Below, one piece after another: positions 1-7,901 of a stretch of DNA of 24,738 nucleotides (the stretch's first letter is position 1; every line of letters starts with the position of its first letter). Source of the stretch: Pseudomonadota bacterium (GTDB taxonomy: Bacteria > Pseudomonadota > Alphaproteobacteria > Rhizobiales > Devosiaceae). A model generated the notes under the pieces. That model did not search any database. It was not told where the DNA came from and was given only the letters and a program-made list of their open reading frames with translations. The position numbers were made by a program, and so were the translations under genes. The stretch spans positions 1-24,738 of the forward strand of contig JAEYYP010000431.1 in NCBI GenBank assembly GCA_023428425.1. The letters run 5' to 3'.

Positions 1-11
1 GCCCCTTCGCC

Positions 12-941
12 TTACGGCACCTTGTGTCCGGCGGCGCGGAACAGCCGGTACCATTCCTCGCGGGTGAGGACGACGTCCGACCCGGCGACGCTTTCACGGA
101 CGCGTTCCGGCTTGGTGGTGCCGAGCACGACCTGGATATTGGCGGGGTGCCGGGTGATCCAGGCGATCGCGATGCCGGTCGGCGTCACGCGGTACTTCTC
201 GGCCAGTTCGTCCATCACGTCGTTCAGTTCGGCGTAGTTCTCGCGGTCGCCGATGAAGACGCCCTTGAAGAAGCCCTGCTGCACCGGCGACCAGGCCTGG
301 ATGGTCATGCCCTTGAGGCGCGAGTAGTCGAGCAGGCCGACATCGCGCGAGATGGACTGATCCAGCCCGTCCATGTTGGCCGCAATGCCCTGCGCGAACA
401 GGTTGGCGTGGGCGATCGAAAGCTGCACTTGGTTCAACAGCAGCGGCTGCCTGACGGCGGACTTCAGCAGCTCGATCTGGCCCGGCGTCTGGTTGGAGAC
501 GCCGAAGTGGCGCACCTTGCCGGCCGCGTGGAGCTGGTCGAAGGCCTTCGCCACGTCATCGGGCTCGACGAGGGTGTCGGGCCGGTGGAGCAGCAGCACG
601 TCGAGATACTCGGTGCGGAGCGCCTTGAGCGAACCTTCGACCGCCTCGATGATGTGCTCGGAAGAGAAGTCGAAATAGCCCTTCCGGATGCCGGCCTTCG
701 ACTGGATCATGATCTTCTCGCGCTCGGCCGGCGAAAGCTTCACCGCATCGCCAAAGCGCGCTTCGCACACATGCGGCGCGCCGCCATAGATGTCGGCATG
801 ATCGATCATGGTGACGCCGGCATCGACGGCAGCATCGTAAAGCTGCCGAATCTCGGGGTCGCTCATCTTGGCGATCCGCATCAGGCCGAGCACGATGCTG
901 GAGAGCGTGAGATCGGACTGTGGCTGCTTGAAGGTTTTCAT
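12..941 (-). CDS. Aldo/keto reductase, YdhF-like
   Basis: Complete 309-residue NAD(P)H-dependent aldo/keto reductase, expected to be a soluble cytoplasmic TIM barrel that reduces aldehydes or ketones; the true substrate cannot be read from sequence. The AKR catalytic tetrad is visible: Asp47 and Tyr52 in the MIDHADIYG segment, Lys82 in QSKAG, and His119 in LLLHRPD. The later KVRHFGVSN segment and the C-terminal VLGTTKPERV cofactor-binding segment are also typical. The overall pattern (DHADIYGG, LLLHRPD, GKVRHFGVSN) resembles the E. coli YdhF subgroup. It is transcribed away from the tRNA and apparently alone inside this window; whether it belongs to the sugar locus is unknown. The ATG at 939-941 has only a weak upstream AGG. 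Confidence 0.9.
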   Translation of the reverse strand: MKTFKQPQSDLTLSSIVLGLMRIAKMSDPEIRQLYDAAVDAGVTMIDHADIYGGAPHVCEARFGDAVKLSPAEREKIMIQSKAGIRKGYFDFSSEHIIEAVEGSLKALRTEYLDVLLLHRPDTLVEPDDVAKAFDQLHAAGKVRHFGVSNQTPGQIELLKSAVRQPLLLNQVQLSIAHANLFAQGIAANMDGLDQSISRDVGLLDYSRLKGMTIQAWSPVQQGFFKGVFIGDRENYAELNDVMDELAEKYRVTPTGIAIAWITRHPANIQVVLGTTKPERVRESVAGSDVVLTREEWYRLFRAAGHKVP

Positions 942-990
942 GGGGTGCCTGGGGTTGGTGTGGTCCGCCTTCGCTGAAGCTACGGCGCGA

Positions 991-1052
991 CAGCCTTCAC
1001 CCTTCAGGCTCCGTCTCGGCTTGCCGAGCCGAAGCCCGCAGGGCGAAGGCTG
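991..1052. repeat. REP-like palindromic element beside the tRNA 3' end
   Basis: Two 13-bp arms, CAGCCTTCACCCT at 991-1003 and its near reverse complement at 1040-1052, differ at one position (a G-T wobble). A second hairpin nests inside, TCGGCT at 1016-1021 against AGCCGA at 1027-1032. The right arm reaches into the CCA end of the tRNA. Just outside, 966-990 carries another GCCTTCGCTGAAG palindrome. This looks like a dispersed REP/BIME-type intergenic repeat, or a structured transcript end for the tRNA. There is no T-run, so a classical terminator is not supported. Confidence 0.45.
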
Positions 1053-1126
1053 GTGGGCGTGGCAGGATTCGAACCTGCATCGGAAGTGTTATGAGCACTT
1101 GGCTCTAACCGTTGAGCTACACGCCC
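1051..1126 (-). tRNA. tRNA with CAT anticodon (tRNA-Met or tRNA-Ile2)
   Basis: A full 76-nt cloverleaf on the minus strand, CCA encoded (1051-1053). All stems pair perfectly: acceptor GGGCGTG/CACGCCC, D stem GCTC/GAGC, anticodon stem AAGTG/CACTT, T stem GCAGG/CCTGC with loop TTCGAAT. The anticodon loop is CTCATAA, so the anticodon is CAT (complement at 1091-1093). Position 1 pairs with 72, so it is not the initiator. The 8-nt D loop and the C4-G69 pair resemble the minor isoleucine tRNA modified by TilS rather than elongator methionine tRNA, which usually has a 9-nt D loop. The choice between the two is unproven. Confidence 0.93.
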
Positions 1127-1130
1127 TCGA

Positions 1131-1153
1131 CCCGGCTCTTAGCAAGAGCCGGG
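1131..1153 (-). terminator. Perfect 10-bp hairpin between lacI-type gene and tRNA
   Basis: CCCGGCTCTT (1131-1140), a 3-nt loop AGC, then AAGAGCCGGG (1144-1153). It lies 47 bp past the stop of the LacI-family gene and just before the tRNA 5' end on the same strand. No T-run follows on either strand, so it may be a factor-dependent or weak terminator, or a leader structure of the tRNA precursor. Confidence 0.4.
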
Positions 1154-1199
1154 CGGGGTGGGAAGCGCTCAATCAGGTGACCGGGACTTGTGGGGCGCC

Positions 1200-2234
1200 T
1201 CATGCAATAGGGCGGCCACGCGAACTGTTGCGGGCGACGACGCGGGGGGTAACCACGAAACGTTCGGGGGTGGTGCGGCCGCGAATGCGTTCGATCAGGA
1301 GGCGCGCGGCCTGAAGGCCAAGAACCTCGCCTGACTGGTCGATGCTGGTCAGGCTGTTCTGGCTGAAGTCGCAGTAGACTGTGTTGTCGTACCCGACCAC
1401 GGCGATGTCGTCGGGGATGATCAGGCCGAGCTCGCCGGCGACGCTGATGATCTCGAGGGCAATGAAGTCGGTCCAGCAGAAGATGGCGTCGGGCCGGTCG
1501 CGCCCCTGCAGCAGCCTGCTGCCGGCAGAGTGGACATCGCGCACCGTCTGTCCCGCCCGCACGATGGTGACGTGGTGGCCGAGGCCGAGCTCCTCCATGG
1601 TGCGCCGGTAGCCGATCTCCCGCTCCGCCACGATGGTGGAAGTGCTCGAAGCGAGGCTGAGCATGGTGACCTTGCGGTAGCCATTGGCGGCGAGGTGCTT
1701 CACCACCAGAGACGCGCCCAGCACGTCGTCATTGTTGACGGTGTCGAAATGCGCATCGGGCTCGGCGTAGTGGGCGATGGCGACAAGTGGTGTGCGCTGG
1801 GCGATCTCGGCCAGCTTGTCCGGCACTTCGGTGGTGCCCACCAGGATGATGCCGTCCATCTGACGGTCGATCATCGCGTCGATCAGCGCCTCTTCGATGA
1901 GGGGGGCCGACTGGCTGATGCCGAGCAGCGGTTGGTACTGCGTGCGCTCCAGCGCCTGGTTCACCCCGGCGAGGATGTCGGCGAAGAACGGATTGCGCAG
2001 GTCAGGCAAGGTGATGCCAAGCGTGAACGTCTGCCCGCGCATGCCGCGGGCCGCTGCCAGCGGCCGGTAGTTGAGCTTTTGCATCGAGGCCCGGACCTTG
2101 CCGCGCAGCGCCTCGCTGACGCCATAGGCATCGCGCAGCACCTTGGACACGGCGGCAACGGAAACGCCCGCATCTTCGGCCACCTCCTTGATGGTGACGC
2201 GCTCTGCCCTGGGCTTTGGCCGTGGTTGGTCCAT
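1200..2234 (-). CDS. LacI-family transcriptional regulator
   Basis: A 344-residue LacI/GalR-family DNA-binding regulator. The helix-turn-helix lies at about residues 14-33 (TIKEVAEDAGVSVAAVSKVL). The segment NYRPLAAARGMRGQ corresponds to the hinge helix, and TFTLGITLPDLRNPFF starts the periplasmic-binding-protein-like effector domain that fills the rest of the protein. Length is normal for the family (330-350). The ATG at 2232-2234 has an AGGAG ribosome site 7 nt upstream. It is divergent from the rhamnosidase/ABC operon, so it most likely represses that operon until a sugar ligand binds; this is inferred from position. The effector (rhamnose or a rhamnoside?) cannot be read from the sequence. 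Confidence 0.95.
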   Translation of the reverse strand: MDQPRPKPRAERVTIKEVAEDAGVSVAAVSKVLRDAYGVSEALRGKVRASMQKLNYRPLAAARGMRGQTFTLGITLPDLRNPFFADILAGVNQALERTQYQPLLGISQSAPLIEEALIDAMIDRQMDGIILVGTTEVPDKLAEIAQRTPLVAIAHYAEPDAHFDTVNNDDVLGASLVVKHLAANGYRKVTMLSLASSTSTIVAEREIGYRRTMEELGLGHHVTIVRAGQTVRDVHSAGSRLLQGRDRPDAIFCWTDFIALEIISVAGELGLIIPDDIAVVGYDNTVYCDFSQNSLTSIDQSGEVLGLQAARLLIERIRGRTTPERFVVTPRVVARNSSRGRPIA

Positions 2235-2303
2235 GCGGAAGCTCCTGCCTCAGGCCTTGTCTCACGGATCGCTCAAAATGCCCATTGCCAAGTTCGCGGA
2301 AAT

Positions 2304-2324
2304 GTAGAACGCTATACGTAGAAC
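2304..2324. promoter_or_regulatory. Direct repeat GTAGAAC in the divergent regulatory gap
   Basis: GTAGAAC occurs at 2304-2310 and again at 2318-2324, exactly 14 bp apart, with ACGCTATACGT partly between them. This AT-richer patch lies in the 134-bp gap between the divergent LacI-type gene and the rhamnosidase gene. It is a candidate promoter or regulator site, but it lacks the CG-centred palindrome usual for LacI-family operators. No convincing -35/-10 pair was found. Confidence 0.3.
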
Positions 2325-2368
2325 ATTACACACGCCGGCAGAACGGCGGTTTCAGGGAGGAGCAGCAC

Positions 2369-4738
2369 GTGGACAACGTGGTGGATGCGCACGCGCCGAA
2401 GTCGACTCGAACCGGGTGGGTTGCCAGCATGGTCAAGCCGCTCAGCGACAAGGGCGTTGGCACCCCAGCCAGCTTCATCGCCAAGCGCTTCACCCTCAAA
2501 TCGGTCGGCGGAAACGAGACGCTGCGGATCAGTGCGCTGGGTCTCTACCGATGCTTCATCAACGGCAAGCGCGTCGGCAATGACCTGCTGACGCCGGGCT
2601 GGACCGTCTACGACAAGCGGCTGTCCTACCAGACCTATGCGGTGGCTGACCTGCTCACGGCCGGCGAGAACGAGATCGAGATCTGGCTCGCCGATGGCTG
2701 GCTGCGCTCGCAGATGATGTGGGGGCAGGCGCCGCTGTTCAACGTCTGGGGCAAGGACATCGCGGCCATCGCCGAACTGCGCAGCAACCCCGGCGACGCG
2801 ACGCCGATCCTCGTCACCGACGCCACCTGGCAAAGTGGCGAACTGCCGGTCCGCAAGTCCGGTATCTATTTCGGCGAGACGTTCGATGCGCGGGTGGAGC
2901 CGAAGGTGACGGACGGCACGGTGGCGCTCGCGTTCGACACCTCGGTGCTGATCCCGCATGAAACCACCCCGGTGCGCGAGTTGCCCAGCATCGCCTGGGT
3001 CAAGTCCTGGGCAGATGCCGAGGGGCGCACGGTCTACGACTTCGGCCAGAACCACGCCGGCTACGTCGCCTTCACCGTCGTTGGCGAGGCCGGGGCTCGG
3101 GTGCTGGTGGAGCATGGCGAGGTGCTCGACAAGGAAGGCAACTTCTACAACGGCAACTACCGCACCGCCGAAGCGAAGTTCGACTACACGCTGGCCGGTA
3201 ACGGCGAGGAGCACTACCGCCCCATATTCACGTTCCAGGGCTATCGCTTCGTCCGCGTCAGCATCGTCGGCAAGGCCAGCATCAAGACGATCGCATCAAT
3301 CCCGGTGAGCTCGGTGAGCGAGGTCACGGCTGCGTTCGTGTCGGCCAATCCGCTGGTCAACCGGCTGGTGCTGAACACGCTGTGGAGCCAGCGCTCCAAT
3401 TTCGTCGAAGTGCCGACCGATTGCCCGCAGCGCGACGAGCGGCTCGGCTGGACCGGCGACGCGCAAGTCTTTGCCGGTACGGCCTGCTACCTGGCCGATG
3501 CCCAGAGCTTCCTGACCAAATACGTGCGCGACATCATGGCCGACCAGCGCCCGGATGGTGCCGTGCCGCATGTCGTTCCCGATCCGACGCGGCAGCAGCC
3601 CGAGAAGTATCCCGGCTTCTTCGGCTCCACCGGCTGGGGCGATGCCATCGCGGTGATCCCGTGGCAGCTCTACCTTCACTATGGCGACACCGGCATCCTG
3701 ACCGAGGCGCTGCCGGCGATGGTCAAGTGGGTCGACTTCGTCTGGTCGATCAGCAATGGCCCGATCGTGTCGCCACCGCGTCAATGGGGGGCGCGTGGCT
3801 TCACTTTTGGCGACTGGCTGCAGCCGAGCGGCCCTTCGGCCAAGCCGCTGCCGACCATCGGCGATGACGCTTCCGCCACGATCTATCTCTTCATCACCTC
3901 GGGCATGGTCGCCCGGATGGCCCGCATTGTCGGCGACACCGCGACGGCCACCCGCATGGAAGGCATCGCCGAGAAGGTGAAGGCCGCCTTCGCCACGGAG
4001 TTCATCACGGCGTCAGGCCGGCTCGCCTATGACGACCAGACCTCCTATGCGCTGGCCTTCCTCCATGACCTGATCCCGGAGGAGAAGCGCGAGGCGGCGA
4101 AGAAGTACTTCAAGGCCACGATCCTGCGCGCCGATGGCAAGGTTGGCACCGGCTTCATCGGCACCCCGGCGCTGCTGCCCGCGCTGGTCAAGATCGGCGA
4201 GCCCGGCATCGCCGCTGATCTGTTCCTGCAGGAAGGCGTGCCGGGTTGGCTCTACCAGGTGAAGATGGGGGCGACCACGATCTGGGAGCGCTGGGATGCG
4301 ATGGCGCCCGACGGCACCATCTACAACCCACAGATGAACTCCTACAACCACTATGCCTATGGCGCCGTGTGCCAGTGGCTCCTCGAGGGCGTCGCCGGCT
4401 TCCGCCCGACTGCCGACGAACCGGGCTTTGCGACGATAGTCTTCGAGCCGGTCATCATCCCCGAACTGTCGCCGGTTTCGGCGCATCACGACAGCAGGCG
4501 CGGCACCATCCGGGCCGGCTGGACCGTTGAGGACGGCAAGGTCCGCTACGAGCTCACGGTGCCGACCGGCGCCCGCGGAGTGCTGCGGCTTTCGGCGCCG
4601 AACATCACCGTCGACGGCACCGCCTGGAGCGGTGGCGAACGCGAACTGGCGCCCGGCGATCACGTCGTCACCTTCGACCATGTCGCCACGGCCCGGCTGG
4701 GGATTGAGAAACTCGACATCAACGCCCGCACGCCCTGA
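2369..4738 (+). CDS. GH78 alpha-L-rhamnosidase, cytoplasmic
   Basis: A 789-residue glycoside hydrolase of family GH78, which removes terminal alpha-L-rhamnose from glycosides and pectin fragments by inversion. The N-terminal carbohydrate-binding sandwich is marked by INGKRVGNDLLTPGWTVYDK. The (alpha/alpha)6 catalytic barrel contains CPQRDERLGWTGD at 352-364, with the acidic residues used for catalysis in this family (Glu357 is the best candidate acid), and TTIWERWD at 636-643 with Glu640 the candidate base. A C-terminal beta domain follows. There is no signal peptide, so it should act on imported material. GTG at 2369 is preferred because AGGGAGG (2354-2360) lies 8 nt before it; the in-frame ATG at 2216 would overlap the divergent regulator gene. 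It is the first gene of the CUT1 transporter operon. Somewhat shorter than the roughly 900 residues usual for GH78. Confidence 0.93.
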   Translation: MDNVVDAHAPKSTRTGWVASMVKPLSDKGVGTPASFIAKRFTLKSVGGNETLRISALGLYRCFINGKRVGNDLLTPGWTVYDKRLSYQTYAVADLLTAGENEIEIWLADGWLRSQMMWGQAPLFNVWGKDIAAIAELRSNPGDATPILVTDATWQSGELPVRKSGIYFGETFDARVEPKVTDGTVALAFDTSVLIPHETTPVRELPSIAWVKSWADAEGRTVYDFGQNHAGYVAFTVVGEAGARVLVEHGEVLDKEGNFYNGNYRTAEAKFDYTLAGNGEEHYRPIFTFQGYRFVRVSIVGKASIKTIASIPVSSVSEVTAAFVSANPLVNRLVLNTLWSQRSNFVEVPTDCPQRDERLGWTGDAQVFAGTACYLADAQSFLTKYVRDIMADQRPDGAVPHVVPDPTRQQPEKYPGFFGSTGWGDAIAVIPWQLYLHYGDTGILTEALPAMVKWVDFVWSISNGPIVSPPRQWGARGFTFGDWLQPSGPSAKPLPTIGDDASATIYLFITSGMVARMARIVGDTATATRMEGIAEKVKAAFATEFITASGRLAYDDQTSYALAFLHDLIPEEKREAAKKYFKATILRADGKVGTGFIGTPALLPALVKIGEPGIAADLFLQEGVPGWLYQVKMGATTIWERWDAMAPDGTIYNPQMNSYNHYAYGAVCQWLLEGVAGFRPTADEPGFATIVFEPVIIPELSPVSAHHDSRRGTIRAGWTVEDGKVRYELTVPTGARGVLRLSAPNITVDGTAWSGGERELAPGDHVVTFDHVATARLGIEKLDINARTP

Positions 4739-4794
4739 CGGCGGCGGCTGCACGAAATGGCCCGGCAGAACGGGTCCATAAGGGAGGAACCACA

Positions 4795-6093
4795 ATGACG
4801 CATCTCAAGCGGCGCACACTCTTCGCCGGTTTCGCGACTGCCCTGCTGACGATGACGGCGCTCACGGGCGCCAGCTTCGCCCAGCAGGTGACCATCAGCT
4901 ACCTGGTAGACAACGCCCCCAATACGGTCGCTACCGCCGAGGCTCATGTGGCGGCGTTCGAGGCTGCCAATCCCGACATCAAGGTCGAGCTCGAGACTCG
5001 TCCTGGTGGCGCCGATGGCGACAACCTGATCAAGACCCGGCTCGCCACCGGCGAGATGACAGACGTATTCTCGTACAATGCCGGTTCGCTGTTCCAGGCA
5101 CTGAATCCGACTGCAAACCTTGTCGATCTGACGAACGAGCCCTTCCAGGCCAACATCCTCGACTCGTTCAAGACCGTGGTGACGGCGACCGATGGCACGG
5201 TGCGCGGCGCCCCGCACGGCACCGCCATGGGTGGCGGCATTCTCTACAACAAGAAGATCTATGACGAGCTTGGACTCGCGGTCCCCAAGAGCTGGGCCGA
5301 GTTCATGGCCAACAACGAAAAGATCAAGGCTGCCGGCAAGGCTCCGGTGATCCAGACGTTCGGCACTACCTGGACCAGCCAGCTCTTCGTGCTCGGTGAC
5401 TTCTTCAACGTGCAGAAGGCCGTGCCGACCTTCGCGGCCGACTACACCGCCAACAAGGCGAAATACGCCACCACCCCGGCGGCCATGAAGGGCTTCGAGC
5501 GCCAGGCCGAAATCTTCAACGCCGGCTACCTCAACGAGGACTTTGCCGCCGCTACGTTCGAAGAGGGCGTGGTCAAGGTAGCGACCGGCGAGGGCGCGCA
5601 CTATCCGATGCTGACCTTCGCGATTGCCAACATTCAGCAGCTGGCGCCGGAGAACCTTGGTGATGTCGGCTTCTTCGCCATCCCGGGCGACGACGCCGCC
5701 TCGAACGGTCTCACTGTGTGGACGCCGAACGGCCTCTACATCCCACAGACCAGCCAGCACCTCGATGAAGCCAAGAAGTTCATCGCCTTCATCGCCTCGA
5801 CCGAGGGCTGTCAGATCGAAATGGACACGGTGGGCGCATCCGGTCCGTTCCTGATCCAGGGCTGCGAGCTGCCGGCCGACGTGCCGCCCGCCGTTGCCGA
5901 CCTGCAGACCTACTTCAACCAGCAGGGCACCACCGCTCCGGCGCTCGAGTTCGTCTCGCCGATCAAGGGGCCGGCGCTCGAGCAGATCACCGTCGAAGTG
6001 GGTTCGGGCTTCCGCGCTCCGGCCGATGCCGCCGCGCTCTATGACGAGGACGTCAAGAAGCAGGCGCAGCAGCTCGGCATTGCGGGCTGGTGA
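4795..6093 (+). CDS. Sugar ABC transporter substrate-binding protein (CUT1 type)
   Basis: A 432-residue family-1 extracellular solute-binding protein that should capture a sugar or oligosaccharide in the periplasm. The signal peptide runs over residues 1-29, with a basic RR start, a hydrophobic stretch and probable cleavage after SFA before QQV. The body shows typical SBP_bac_1 features: FEAANPDIKVELE near the N-terminus, MTDVFSYNAGSLFQAL, GILYNKKIYDELGL followed by PKSWAEF, and EAKKFIAFIASTEG. The ATG has AGGGAGG 7 nt upstream. It lies 56 bp after the rhamnosidase gene and before two permease genes, so the ligand is probably a rhamnose-containing glycoside or rhamnose itself (inference). Confidence 0.93.
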   Translation: MTHLKRRTLFAGFATALLTMTALTGASFAQQVTISYLVDNAPNTVATAEAHVAAFEAANPDIKVELETRPGGADGDNLIKTRLATGEMTDVFSYNAGSLFQALNPTANLVDLTNEPFQANILDSFKTVVTATDGTVRGAPHGTAMGGGILYNKKIYDELGLAVPKSWAEFMANNEKIKAAGKAPVIQTFGTTWTSQLFVLGDFFNVQKAVPTFAADYTANKAKYATTPAAMKGFERQAEIFNAGYLNEDFAAATFEEGVVKVATGEGAHYPMLTFAIANIQQLAPENLGDVGFFAIPGDDAASNGLTVWTPNGLYIPQTSQHLDEAKKFIAFIASTEGCQIEMDTVGASGPFLIQGCELPADVPPAVADLQTYFNQQGTTAPALEFVSPIKGPALEQITVEVGSGFRAPADAAALYDEDVKKQAQQLGIAGW

Positions 6094-6099
6094 CGATCA

Positions 6100-6129
6100 G
6101 GCCGTGCCGGGCACTCGTCCGGCGCGGCC
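6100..6129 (+). promoter_or_regulatory. Intercistronic hairpin after the CUT1 binding-protein gene
   Basis: GGCCGTGCCGG (6100-6110) pairs with CCGGCGCGGCC (6119-6129) over 11 bp with one G-U pair and an 8-nt loop. It starts 6 nt after the binding-protein stop and ends just before the GGAGG site of the permease gene. No T-run follows, so an RNA-stabilising or processing hairpin that favours excess binding protein is more likely than termination. Confidence 0.55.
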
Positions 6130-6147
6130 GTTCTTCGGAGGACTTGC

Positions 6148-7068
6148 ATGACGGCGACAGCCACGGCCACCACTCCTGACCGCCGGAACGCCGCCTCGGC
6201 GCGCCGGCCGACGATGCGGTCGGCCTATCCGAACTGGTTCATGCTGCCGGCCGCCATCGTGGCGGGCGTGCTGTTCCTCTACCCGACGGTCGCCTCGTTC
6301 TTCTTCTCGATGACGCGCTGGTCGCTCAGCGAGGCTACCTTCATCGGGTTCGACAATTTCGCGCAGTTCTTCCGCGAGCCGTTCCTGGTCCAGGGCGTCA
6401 CCAACACGCTGATTTTCGGCGTTGTTACCTCCGGGCTCAAGGTCGTGCTCGGCCTGTTGCTGGCATTGCTGCTGACCTCGGACATTTTCGGCCGCGCCTA
6501 TCTGCGGGCCGTGGTGTTCTTTCCGGTGCTGGTCTCGACGGTCGGCGTCGGCATCACCTTCACCATAATGATGCATCCCACCCAAGGCATCATCAACGAG
6601 ACCCTGGCGCTGTTCGGCATCAAGGGGCCGGGCTGGCTGACAGACCCGAAGCTGGCGCTGCTTTCGGTGGCGTTCGTCGATGTCTGGCGCGGCGTCGGCC
6701 TTGCGACGGTCATCTACATCGCCGGCGTGGTCTCGATCCCCCAGGAATACTACGAAGCCAGCAAGATCGACGGCGCCACCGCGATGCAGCGCTTCTGGAA
6801 CGTCACCCTGCCTCTGGTGCGGCCGGCCACCGTGACGGTGATCATCCTGTCGCTGATCGGCGGTCTGCGCTCGTTCGACCTCATCTGGGCCATGACCAAG
6901 GGCGGGCCCGGCTTCACCTCGGACGTCATCGCATCGGTTATCTACAAGCAATACCAGGCCGGCTTCTACGGCCTCTCCACGGCCGGCAACGTCGTGCTGT
7001 TCCTGCTGGTCGCTGCCATCGTGGTGCCGCTCTCCGCCTGGCTCAACCGCAAGGAGGTCGAGCGATGA
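6148..7068 (+). CDS. Sugar ABC transporter permease, MalF-like (CUT1)
   Basis: A 306-residue inner-membrane permease of the CUT1 sugar importer class. After a basic N-terminal tail, the first membrane segment is near WFMLPAAIVAGVLFLYPTVA. Further hydrophobic segments bring the total to about six. The cytoplasmic EAA loop that contacts the ATPase is clear: YYEASKIDGATAMQRFWNVT followed by LPLVRP. GGAGG at 6137-6141 precedes the ATG by 6 nt. Its stop overlaps the start of the next permease (ATGA, 7065-7068), so the two are translationally coupled and probably form a heterodimer. It works with the binding protein upstream. Confidence 0.93.
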   Translation: MTATATATTPDRRNAASARRPTMRSAYPNWFMLPAAIVAGVLFLYPTVASFFFSMTRWSLSEATFIGFDNFAQFFREPFLVQGVTNTLIFGVVTSGLKVVLGLLLALLLTSDIFGRAYLRAVVFFPVLVSTVGVGITFTIMMHPTQGIINETLALFGIKGPGWLTDPKLALLSVAFVDVWRGVGLATVIYIAGVVSIPQEYYEASKIDGATAMQRFWNVTLPLVRPATVTVIILSLIGGLRSFDLIWAMTKGGPGFTSDVIASVIYKQYQAGFYGLSTAGNVVLFLLVAAIVVPLSAWLNRKEVER

Positions 7069-7892
7069 AAGGCCTGCGCCGCTATGTGCTCGGTGGCATT
7101 GCCATCGTGGCATCGATCTTCGTGTTCCTGGTGCCGTTCGCCTTCATCGTCATCAATGCGCTCAAGACACCGCGCGAGGCGGCGCAGCGCTCGTTCGACC
7201 TGCCGGCCGTGTCGCTGTTCTGGGAGAACCTGGTGCAGGTGGTCTCGACCCGCGACTACATGCTGGTCACCGCCTTCGTGAACTCGATCATCCTCACCGT
7301 CGCCAGCGTCACCCTCATGGTCGTGCTGGGGGCCATGGCGGGCTTCGTCATGCAGCGCCGCCCGTCATTGTGGACGCGCGTCGCCGATTTCGCGGTGCTG
7401 GCTGGCCTCATCATTCCGCCGGCCGTGGTGCCCACCATCTGGCTGCTGCAGAGCCTGGGCCTGTTCAAGACGCTGCATGGGATGGTGCTGATCGAGGTGG
7501 CCTATGGGCTCAGCTTCTCGGTCCTGCTGTTTCGCTCGTTCATCGCCACGATACCGCGCGAGCTCGACGAAGCAGCGATCATCGACGGGGCAGGGCCGCT
7601 GCGGCTGTTCTTTACCGTCATCCTGCCACTCCTGAAGCCGGTGGTGATCACGGTGATCGTCGTGCAGTCGGTGTTCGTCTTCAACGATTTCACCAACCCG
7701 CTCTACTACCTGCCGGGCAAGGAGAACGTGACGGTGCAACTGACGCTGTTCAATTTCCAGAGCCAGTTCAACACCTCGTTCAACCTGCTGTTCATGAACA
7801 TCCTGCTGATCACCATCCCGCCCCTCGTCGCCTATCTGTTCTTCAATCGACAGATCGTGGCTGGGATGACCGCCGGTGCGGTGAAAGGCTGA
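7065..7892 (+). CDS. Sugar ABC transporter permease, MalG-like (CUT1)
   Basis: A 275-residue second permease of the same importer, with about six membrane segments starting at YVLGGIAIVASIFVFLVPFA. The EAA loop is LDEAAIIDGAGPLRLFFTVI followed by LPLLKP, typical of MalG-type proteins. The start overlaps the previous stop by four bases. It is the last gene of this operon: no ATPase gene follows, so the transporter must borrow a shared MsmK/UgpC-type ATPase from elsewhere, as is common for CUT1 systems. The stop codon is only 9 bp from the stop of the convergent GH3 gene. Confidence 0.93.
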   Translation: MKGLRRYVLGGIAIVASIFVFLVPFAFIVINALKTPREAAQRSFDLPAVSLFWENLVQVVSTRDYMLVTAFVNSIILTVASVTLMVVLGAMAGFVMQRRPSLWTRVADFAVLAGLIIPPAVVPTIWLLQSLGLFKTLHGMVLIEVAYGLSFSVLLFRSFIATIPRELDEAAIIDGAGPLRLFFTVILPLLKPVVITVIVVQSVFVFNDFTNPLYYLPGKENVTVQLTLFNFQSQFNTSFNLLFMNILLITIPPLVAYLFFNRQIVAGMTAGAVKG

Positions 7893-7901
7893 CGCCCTCG
7901 C

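Noticed and set aside
991..1126. tRNA 3' end as the attachment site of a genomic island
   Set aside because: No integrase gene, no second copy of the tRNA 3' end noticed, and base composition does not change visibly across the window.
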